A DNA stretch of 64,000 bases from Candidatus Methanohalarchaeum thermophilum. GTDB lineage: Archaea > Halobacteriota > Methanonatronarchaeia > Methanonatronarchaeales > Methanonatronarchaeaceae. The translations under genes were made by a program, and so were the position numbers. The notes beneath the pieces were generated by a model. The model had not been told where the DNA came from. It was given only the letters and a program-made list of their open reading frames with translations, and did no database searches. Of this stretch, positions 37,797 to 44,647 are shown one piece after another (position 1 is the stretch's first letter; the number at the start of each line of letters is the position of its first letter). The DNA is taken from the NCBI GenBank assembly GCA_001914405.1, contig MSDW01000002.1, forward strand, positions 124,001 to 188,000, given 5' to 3'.

Positions 37797-38591
37797 ATGC
37801 ATGAATCATACGAAATCGTACAAAAGATAAAGAGACAACTAGAGAAAGAAAAAACAGAAGTCATTTCTTCAGAGAAACTAAGAAAAAAAGTAATTAATGA
37901 ACTATTATCAAGAGGATTCGAGAAAGAAGAAAAGTTTTATCGCGTGAGACACGAGATAAAGAACCTAGATAAACCAATATTTATTTTAATTGGAGGAGGA
38001 ACCGGAGTCGGCAAATCAACTATCGCATTGGATATTGGACACAGACTTGATATTAATAGGGTTATCGGCTCAGACCAGGTTCGCGAGATAATGAGATCAA
38101 TTTTATCACCAAATCTAGTTCCAACATTACACCAATCAAGCTTCAAGGCCAAAGACAAAATCAGAACACCCTTCAGAGATAACAAACTGATATATGGCTT
38201 CAGAGAGCAAACCTCAATAGTCAACGAAGGACTCGCCGCAGTAATGAAAAGAGGAGAAAAAGAAGGACTAAACATGATCCTAAATGGAGTACATATCATA
38301 CCAGGTTTCCTTGAAAGAACAATGAAAAAACTACCTGAACACACATTTAGATATATCTTAGATGTCCCAGACAAACAACAACACATACAACACTTCTATA
38401 CAAGAGAAGAAGGAAGCAAAAGAAAACCAAACAGATACATAAATGAACTTGAAGACATAAGAGAGATACACAACCACATACTAGAAATGGCCAAAGAAAA
38501 AAATGTAAAAATAGTAGAAAACACAGACTACGAAGAATCACTACGAACAATACTAGAAGACATAATAGAAAAACTAGAAAAGAAAATCTAA
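37797..38591 (+). CDS. pgk2: 2-phosphoglycerate kinase
   Basis: Makes 2,3-bisphosphoglycerate from 2-phosphoglycerate and ATP, the first step toward cDPG. 264 aa: an N-terminal ATP-cone-like region (1-55), then a P-loop kinase with GGGTGVGKSTIALDIG, GSDQVREIMRS and NGVHIIPGF. The length is slightly under methanogen homologues (~300). It follows cpgS on the same strand. Confidence 0.93.
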   Translation: MHESYEIVQKIKRQLEKEKTEVISSEKLRKKVINELLSRGFEKEEKFYRVRHEIKNLDKPIFILIGGGTGVGKSTIALDIGHRLDINRVIGSDQVREIMRSILSPNLVPTLHQSSFKAKDKIRTPFRDNKLIYGFREQTSIVNEGLAAVMKRGEKEGLNMILNGVHIIPGFLERTMKKLPEHTFRYILDVPDKQQHIQHFYTREEGSKRKPNRYINELEDIREIHNHILEMAKEKNVKIVENTDYEESLRTILEDIIEKLEKKI

Positions 38592-38856
38592 ATCAAAGAA
38601 CCAAAAAAAACAATCTTAAAAACTATAATACTATTAAGAGAAAAAACACCAACAAATACTACAAACAGACAACTACCCTCACCCCTACCTCACCCAGTTT
38701 TCGCTCATAAGAGATGACATCCCACCAAATAAACTAAAACCAAAAAACCGAAACAAAAAAAACGCAGAAACAATACACTCATCTTTTAACTTCTAATAGT
38801 AGCCTACAAATTATTTAGAGACCTAATAACATATTAAGTAATCGAAGTTTTTTAAA
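38592..38856. other. A-rich intergenic region
   Basis: 265 bp of A/C-rich plus strand between pgk2 and the nitroreductase gene. It holds no gene or clear repeat, only a short CCCTCACCCCTACCTCACC stretch. Confidence 0.4.
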
Positions 38857-39645
38857 ATGAATTATAAAAAGGCTATTCGGAAAAGAAAATCCACACGGAA
38901 GTATAAAAACAAAAAACTAGACGATAAAATATTGAATTCAATAGAAAATAAAATTGAAGACACTAATACCTTATTAAGTAATCAGATAGAGGCTAGAGTA
39001 ATCGAGAGAGAAAAGATAGAAAGTTTTGTTAGCGGCATCATTGGTGATTATAGAAAGATAGAGTCACCTTACTACCTGGTTATATCTAGTAAGGGTCAAA
39101 GCGAGGATTTGATAGATGTTGGGTTTTTAGGAGAAAAAATAATCTTAGATTTGACTAAACAAGAGTTAGGAACCTGTTGGATCGGTAAAATAGGAGACAA
39201 AAAGGATATTAAAAGAGAATTAGGCCTAAAAAATATTCCAAAGGCCTTAATCGCGTTTGGTTACGCAAAAAACAAGGCAACAAGAGATAAAGAACCTGAT
39301 AGAAAAAATTTGAACGAATTAATAATAGAAGGACAAACAAATAGTTTAACACAAGATATCTTAGAATTAGTTAAATTAGGTCCTTCTGCAGTCAATCAAC
39401 AACCATGGAGATTTTTATTAAAAGAAAAACAAATTGATTTTTATTTAACCAAAAAAGGTTTATTCAAGAAACTACTAAAAAAAATAAGTAATTTAGAAAA
39501 ACTAAATTACATAGACATGGGTATAGCACTTAGACACGCAGAACTAGGACTAAGAGAAAAGGAAAAGGAACCAAAATTTCATCAAAAACAACCAAAAAAA
39601 GATAGAAAAAAATTAGAGTACATAATAAGCCTAAAAACCCCCTAA
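38857..39645 (+). CDS. Nitroreductase-family flavoprotein
   Basis: Probable FMN-dependent oxidoreductase (262 aa) of the TM1586-type nitroreductase group. KAIRKRKSTRKYKNK is the usual FMN phosphate-binding N-terminal motif, LGTCWIGKIGD lies in the first half, and LVKLGPSAVNQQPWRF is a second FMN-binding motif. It looks like two half-domains in one chain. The substrate is unknown. Confidence 0.85.
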   Translation: MNYKKAIRKRKSTRKYKNKKLDDKILNSIENKIEDTNTLLSNQIEARVIEREKIESFVSGIIGDYRKIESPYYLVISSKGQSEDLIDVGFLGEKIILDLTKQELGTCWIGKIGDKKDIKRELGLKNIPKALIAFGYAKNKATRDKEPDRKNLNELIIEGQTNSLTQDILELVKLGPSAVNQQPWRFLLKEKQIDFYLTKKGLFKKLLKKISNLEKLNYIDMGIALRHAELGLREKEKEPKFHQKQPKKDRKKLEYIISLKTP

Positions 39646-39697
39646 AAACCAAATAATTAACATTTAATTTAGTCTAAAAAATAAAATCAGATTTTAT

Positions 39698-40153
39698 CTA
39701 AATAGTTGAGAAGACACCTTCCTAAATCTTTTGATTTAGGTGGGTGATGAATCAACTAAAGATGTTTTAAGTGTTTTTAAGACTAATTAAGAGTAACTGG
39801 CAGTTGGTTGGGAGTCTGCCTTACCAAAAAGCAATCCCATGTCTTGAGGTAATGGCTAAAGCCTCGGACTCTACATCGAATAGGTGTATGGTAAGTAGTA
39901 AGGTAGATGGGTAAGCCCGAAACTTCGGGAGTAGGGTGTAGTGGTTGTGTGGAGCAACCAGAGTGAATAAGGGAGCCATTGTGTAGCTAATATATGGGAA
40001 CTGTTCCCTAAGTCCAGACTTCACTCAGAGCGCAAGTTCCCTGTTGACGGTGTATATGAGACAAGCACCGTGGAAAACAAACTCCTCTTTCGAGGACAAG
40101 GTCACAGGGAAGCCCCCTCCTAAATCATTTGATCTAGGAAGGGGTCACTTCAC
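39698..40153 (+). mobile_element. TnpB-less IS200/IS605-type element, full copy B
   Basis: A 456-bp copy closely matching A and C. It starts CTAAATAGTTGAGAAGAC after TTTTAT and ends GGAAGGGGTCACTTCAC. Foldable parts of the right half: TTCCCTG(TT)GAC pairs with GTC(AC)AGGGAA, enclosing ACGGTG/CACCGT and CCTC-TTTC-GAGG hairpins, a three-way junction just before the terminal hairpin. Confidence 0.82.
39985..40153 (+). ncRNA. Putative solo omega-RNA in element copy B
   Basis: The right ~170 nt fold on paper into a three-way junction (arms ACGGTG/CACCGT and CCTC/GAGG within a TTCCCTG/CAGGGAA stem), followed by the right-end hairpin and TTCAC. The position corresponds to the omega-RNA of TnpB elements. 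Transcription is not shown; this is inference from structure and relatedness to the tnpB element. Confidence 0.4.
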
Positions 40154-40157
40154 TCTA

Positions 40158-40216
40158 TCTATCTCTATAGTAGAGTAAGAGAGAGAAACCATGCCTTGCT
40201 ATGCAGGTTATTTCAC
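40158..40216 (+). repeat. Short palindromic repeat, CTATAGTAGAGT family
   Basis: Third copy: CTCTATAGTAGAGTAAGAG, then AGAGAAACC, a small hairpin in CCATGCCTTGCTATGCAGG and GTTATTTCAC. It abuts the right end of element copy B, so it could be its flank or a target site. Confidence 0.5.
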
Positions 40217-40233
40217 GATTTATCTTTTTTTAT

Positions 40234-40714
40234 TTCTCCATCGGAGAGGACCCCTTTTCTCAATTCTCTTGGAATTTAGGTTAGATAGTGGGATGAATCC
40301 AATACATTTCTAGGATTTGAAACGCCCAAATTGCCATTAACGGCAGTTTGATTGGGACTTACTGCCTCAACAACAAACAACAATCCCATTTGCCTATATA
40401 AGCATATCACAAACTAGACTGATTTGGAAAAGAAACAAGCTAAAGTAACCCAAACTCAGAGCTTTTCAGCTCTGAGAATGCTATAGCAAGTAGCATGAAG
40501 CTAAACTACTAAAGTAAATAAGAGGAACCATCGAGAGTTAAGTTAAGTTAATATATGGCGTAGTAGCCTAATCCAATTCTTCCCTCAAAGCATAAGTCCC
40601 CTGCTGACCAAACGCATAGGACAAATTCGATGGAAAACAAACTCCTCTGCTTCGAAGAGGACAAGGTCGCAGGAAAGCCCCCTCCAATTCCTGATTGGTA
40701 ATGGGTCACTTCAC
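40234..40714 (+). mobile_element. TnpB-less IS200/IS605-type element, copy G
   Basis: A 481-bp diverged plus-strand copy ending ATGGGTCACTTCAC at 40714, with right hairpin CCAATTCCTGATTGG. It keeps AATAAGAGGAACCATCGAGA, TCCAATTCTTCCCTCAAAGC, the CCTCTGCTTCGAAGAGG hairpin and CAAGGTCGCAGGAAAGCCCC. The stem changes relative to B are mostly paired changes. Confidence 0.65.
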
Positions 40715-40728
40715 TAATTCTTTTAGCC

Positions 40729-40784
40729 GTGAACTACCCCTACCTAATCAAAAGACTTAGAAAGGTGTCTTCTCAGTCAAATAG
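40729..40784 (-). repeat. 56-bp fused right-end/left-end mini-element
   Basis: Starts GTGAACTACCCCTACCTAA (a right end, minus orientation) and ends GGTGTCTTCTCAGTCAAATAG (a left end), with one hairpin shared between them. It is the whole element with its interior deleted through the similar palindromes. The left flank is TTTAT on the minus strand. Confidence 0.7.
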
Positions 40785-40843
40785 ATAAAATAGGTCTCTT
40801 ATTTTTTAGGAAAAAATAAAGGAGTTTTTGTGTTTTTTGTTGA

Positions 40844-42883
40844 TTAGATTTTTCCTTTGTCTTCTAATTCGTCTGCTACATATTCGAGACCTAATTCTTC
40901 TAGTGTTGAGCGGGTTGGCTTTCCTGTTTCTTTGTTCCATCCTGCTAGTTCGTAGTATTTTGTCTTCCATTCTTTTACTTTTTCCCTATCTAAGTTCCTT
41001 GGACATACATCTTTGTATTTCCATTCTCCGTCTTCTTTTACTGGCATGTAGTATGGTCCTTCTGCTGGTACATCATATACATAGTCTGGGAAGTCTTCGT
41101 CTTCTCTTGTTCTTCCTTGGAGTACTAGAATTGAGCGATCTAGGTTCCACATTTTTCTACCTATCTCTAATGTATCTGAAAATGTTAGATCTTCGCCTGT
41201 TACGGCTTTAAACATCTTCATTTCGCCTTCTGGGGTTAGGCCTTTCATTTCGTCTGGTGAATATGGGTTTATGAAGTCTGCGTAGGCATTATCGCACATT
41301 CCGCAGGACTGTTTCCAGAACCTAGTGTATTTGAAGAGCCAATCCGTGACTTTTGCCATATCTGTTGAATATAGTTTATCTGTTGAGAAGTTGAATACAT
41401 CTGGATCTTCCCATCCAGTTTTCTCAGCTATTATTGCTGCAGTTTGTTCAGCTGAGATAGGAGGAGTTCTTCCTGCTGTTATATCTAATGTAGGCATCCA
41501 GTAAGCTGGTACATTGAAGTCATGGCAATTTACATCTCTTCCTCCTATAATTGAAGCATATCCCCAGTAGGTTTCTGTTCTAGCATCGTAATGCTGTGGA
41601 TATCCCCAGAACATTTGAGGTAAATCTCCTGTAGCTAGATCCTGTTCTAGTCTTCCCCATTTCTCAGCTGCTCTTGGTAATCCTTCGGCTAAATCGTCTC
41701 CAATTCCTTCTCTATAGGCTATTTTATTTAATAGTACTTCTGCGAATTCGTATTCTCCTACTTCCTCGAATGGAATGTCTGCTTCTATTTCTTTTCCTTT
41801 TCCCAGGACACCTTCATCGTGTAGGTATAGTACATATCCTAATGGTCCTTCAAAGCTGTTTATTCCTAGCTTTTCAACTAGATTGGTTACTTGTCCCGAG
41901 ATTTCAGTTATTTCACCATGGGCCTCTGCATCGTAGCCAGTGTAATATGAGGCTTCAGTACATATGGCTTCGTTACTTCCTCCGCTCGCGGTTTTGGGTC
42001 TGCATCCCATATGGCAAGAATAACAACCGTGGCTTCTTTTTTGGTCTGCATAAGAAGCCCAATGAGGACCTGGTTGGCCACCAAAGTGTGATGTTATATA
42101 GTTTAGCCATTTGTATTCTTCGTAAGGGTCTTCATCATCCCATCCGTAGTTTTCAGCCCACAATCTCGTTTTCATTAATTCTTCTGGGTCTGCTACCTCT
42201 ACACTTCCCGTACCAAGAACTGATATAGCTTTTAGGTTTTTGGATCCCCAGACTCCTCCAAATCCTCCTTGTCCAAACGCTGAACCTCCGTCTGTCATTA
42301 TTACTCCTATTCTGCTCTGATTTTCACCGGCTGGTCCTATTGCTAATACGGAAGGTCTTTGTGTTGTTTTTCTTCCATTATTAGTATCTATCCATCCACC
42401 ATACCCTTTTGAGCCGCTTACTTCGTCAAATATTATTTCTTGAGATTCGAATGTATTAAGCCCCCATATTCCTGTTGCATCTTCAAACTCTACTTCGCCA
42501 TCGATTATATTGAGCCATGTTGGCTCTTCTGCTGCTCCTTCCAGTGTTATTGCATCAAATCCAGCGTATTTTAAAAGAGCTCCGAATCTACCGCCGATAT
42601 TTGTTCTTGTGAACCACTCAGTTGGATATGATTGGGCCTGTATGCCAACCATTTCAGTTCTATTGGTGGCTGGAGCTAACGTACCTGCTAATAACCCAGG
42701 GGCAATAACTAATGTGTTCTTTGGGTTAAAGCCACTAATGGCTTTATCTTCTACTAAGTCAAAGAATAAAGCTGTTGCAAGGCCATGCCCTCCTATCCAT
42801 TCTTCATATTCGCTAGTATCTATAGTACTTGTAGATTTTTGATTTAAGTCAACTCTTAATATTTTTCCAACTTGTCCCTTCAT
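40844..42883 (-). CDS. Aldehyde:ferredoxin oxidoreductase (tungsten family)
   Basis: W-bis-pterin enzyme of 679 aa. The N-terminal domain starts KILRVDLNQKSTSTIDTSEY. Cluster ligands appear as CYSCHMGC (~285) with the fourth Cys in SCGMCDNAY (~495). NRTEMVGIQAQS, GGRFGALLKYAGFD and IGPAGENQSRIG are pterin-binding family segments. It oxidises aldehydes to acids with ferredoxin, or acts on a related substrate (YdhV/BamB-like members exist). No Tat signal, so it is cytoplasmic. A 4Fe-4S protein is encoded 17 bp upstream. Confidence 0.92.
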   Translation of the reverse strand: MKGQVGKILRVDLNQKSTSTIDTSEYEEWIGGHGLATALFFDLVEDKAISGFNPKNTLVIAPGLLAGTLAPATNRTEMVGIQAQSYPTEWFTRTNIGGRFGALLKYAGFDAITLEGAAEEPTWLNIIDGEVEFEDATGIWGLNTFESQEIIFDEVSGSKGYGGWIDTNNGRKTTQRPSVLAIGPAGENQSRIGVIMTDGGSAFGQGGFGGVWGSKNLKAISVLGTGSVEVADPEELMKTRLWAENYGWDDEDPYEEYKWLNYITSHFGGQPGPHWASYADQKRSHGCYSCHMGCRPKTASGGSNEAICTEASYYTGYDAEAHGEITEISGQVTNLVEKLGINSFEGPLGYVLYLHDEGVLGKGKEIEADIPFEEVGEYEFAEVLLNKIAYREGIGDDLAEGLPRAAEKWGRLEQDLATGDLPQMFWGYPQHYDARTETYWGYASIIGGRDVNCHDFNVPAYWMPTLDITAGRTPPISAEQTAAIIAEKTGWEDPDVFNFSTDKLYSTDMAKVTDWLFKYTRFWKQSCGMCDNAYADFINPYSPDEMKGLTPEGEMKMFKAVTGEDLTFSDTLEIGRKMWNLDRSILVLQGRTREDEDFPDYVYDVPAEGPYYMPVKEDGEWKYKDVCPRNLDREKVKEWKTKYYELAGWNKETGKPTRSTLEELGLEYVADELEDKGKI

Positions 42884-42900
42884 CTTTAATCACCTCTTGG

Positions 42901-43686
42901 TTAATCTGTTGGTAAATCGAGTTCTCCCCATCCTTCTCCTCTTAAATTAACATAATACCCAGCTGGCCCTGATGGAGATGGGGGTTCTTCCACAAACTTT
43001 ATAGCATTTACTGGACACGCTTCGACACAAGCAAATTCCTTTTTATCATGTTCCCAGTATGGCGTATTCTTACAGAGATCACATTTCATTGCAACCTGCT
43101 TTTCTTCATTCCAAACCATGTTTTCCGGCTTATAGTAGCATTCCTCGAGGCATATTCCACAGCCCGTGCATTTTTCTTGGTCAACTCTTCTCACATTCAT
43201 ATGATCTTCATCTACGATTATCGCTTCTTCTGGACAGGAATCTGCACAGACTGGGTCATCACATTGATGACAAAATCCAAAAGTTACATCTTCGGGGAAA
43301 CCTTCAAATGGGTCTTCTAATACTTGTATCCTTGAATTTGAGAGACTTGATTTTCCTTCATGGACCAAAGAACAAGCCAACATACAGCTACAGCATTCAG
43401 TGCATTTTTCATCATCAACTACTAGATAACCCTTAGCTTTCTTGTATTCAGATATTTCTCCAGCATGTTCTGTTTCTATGTGGTCTCTTAGAGCTGTCTC
43501 AGTTTCAAATTCTTGATCACAGTATGGACAGGGTTGCATGACTTCTTCTCTCTCCAAGCAACCGGAAACACCTACTGTGGTAGCAGCTCCACCAACAGCA
43601 ACCATCTTTAGTAGCTGTCTTCTAGTGAGTTCAGATCCTTCTCTATTATCTTTTTCTTGAACCTCAACTTCTTTTTTTTCTTTCAT
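42901..43686 (-). CDS. Tat-exported lipoprotein with C2H2 finger and four 4Fe-4S sites
   Basis: Electron-transfer protein of 261 aa. A twin-arginine signal TRRQLLKMVAVGGAA (~21-35) ends in a lipobox-like VSGC. Then comes a classical C2H2 finger, CPYCDQEF...LRDHIETEH, and ferredoxin motifs CTECCSCMLAC, CHQCDDPVCADSC, CTGCGICLEEC and CDLCKN...CVEACP. The ferredoxin part resembles HycB/DmsB-type subunits. It is transcribed just ahead of the AOR gene. The C2H2 finger is unexpected in an exported Fe-S protein. Confidence 0.88.
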   Translation of the reverse strand: MKEKKEVEVQEKDNREGSELTRRQLLKMVAVGGAATTVGVSGCLEREEVMQPCPYCDQEFETETALRDHIETEHAGEISEYKKAKGYLVVDDEKCTECCSCMLACSLVHEGKSSLSNSRIQVLEDPFEGFPEDVTFGFCHQCDDPVCADSCPEEAIIVDEDHMNVRRVDQEKCTGCGICLEECYYKPENMVWNEEKQVAMKCDLCKNTPYWEHDKKEFACVEACPVNAIKFVEEPPSPSGPAGYYVNLRGEGWGELDLPTD

Positions 43687-44035
43687 TTAAACAAGAACTC
43701 TTAGTTTACCTATATTTTAGGTTTATTTATCAAGCTATACAATCAACCACTCAATTGAATTCCCTATACGCCTTTCTACAATTAAAAAATAAGTAAAATA
43801 GCTTATATATAATTATCGTAACTAAAAACAATTAAAAAATCCACTAAAAGTTATATAAACAACTAACATCTTCTAAAAAAATAGACAACAATTAACCTAA
43901 AAAATCAACCCAAAAGACAGGTCTGCCACAAAGACATAGTCCCTAATCCTACAAAAACAAAAAACCAACAAAAATTAAAAATAACTCAAAAACACCTAAT
44001 CCAAACCTATACAGTTAAAACACCACAAAGCCACA
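43687..44035. other. AT-rich intergenic region
   Basis: About 350 bp upstream of the Fe-S protein gene. It contains the promoter of that operon (AGCTATTTTAC and TATATAATT-like stretches near 43800-43825) and an A/C-rich tail. No gene or repeat is seen. Confidence 0.4.
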
Positions 44036-44470
44036 GTCAACTACCCCTACCAAAATCAAAGATTTTGGAAGGGGCTTGTGTATGATAGGACCAGACCACA
44101 TGTACAATTTAATTATCGGTTTCCTCGGAGAACTTCCGTTACACACAGAGAGGTTCTCGCTCATCTAGAACCGATTCCAAGGGCCAGTTGACCGTGACCC
44201 ATCCACTTCTGGGAACCGAACATAGTCAGTGGTTCCATCGGCTCTCGCGAGCACGCTTTTGCCCGAAGCGGAAAAGTTCAGGTTCTCAAGCATGGCAGCG
44301 TTCCCCAAAGAAGCGGTTTTCTCTCCTTTAAGAGAGTGCCTTAAACCAGGAGCCAACCATTCAAACCTATTGACTTTGACCAAAAATATGTGTTCTAGCC
44401 ATTCAAGCATTACCTCAATTCCTCTCCCACCTAATCAGAGATTAGAAAGGAGTCTCCTTGAGGTGAAAAG
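44036..44470 (-). mobile_element. TnpB-less IS200/IS605-type element, divergent copy
   Basis: Minus-strand copy. The right end GTCAACTACCCCTACC has hairpin AAAATCAAAGATTTT. The interior GGCCAGTTGACCGTGACCCATCC matches the 3' coding end of the intact tnpB at 28.4 kb (GCCAGTTGACCGTGGCTCAACCC), so its core relates to that second TnpB family. The left end is near 44470. A mosaic between families is possible. Confidence 0.55.
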
Positions 44471-44525
44471 ATGAACTAACCCCTACCTAATCATAGATCA
44501 GAAAAGGGTTGTCTCAACAACTAAA
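44471..44525 (-). repeat. 55-bp fused right-end/left-end mini-element
   Basis: TGAACTAACCCCTACCTAA...GGGTTGTCTCAACAACTAAA: one hairpin joins a right end to a left end. It directly abuts the left end of the element at 44036. The left flank is TTTTAT on the minus strand. Confidence 0.55.
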
Positions 44526-44647
44526 ATAAAATAAAAATTCCTGATCTTGGATGGGTTTTAGATTAATTTTTTCTCTAAATCTTAATGGGAATGATTGTTT
44601 TTTCGTGGTTTATTTAAATTATAAAAATTAATTTTTTTTATGAAGTT

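Noticed and set aside
42901-43686. Formate dehydrogenase or DMSO reductase beta subunit
   Set aside because: The ferredoxin pattern is similar, but the adjacent catalytic gene is clearly AOR-type, not a molybdopterin oxidoreductase of the DmsA class.
44165-44474. Two opposite 81-aa ORFs
   Set aside because: They occupy a non-coding IS200/IS605-type element and have no start signals or recognisable domains.
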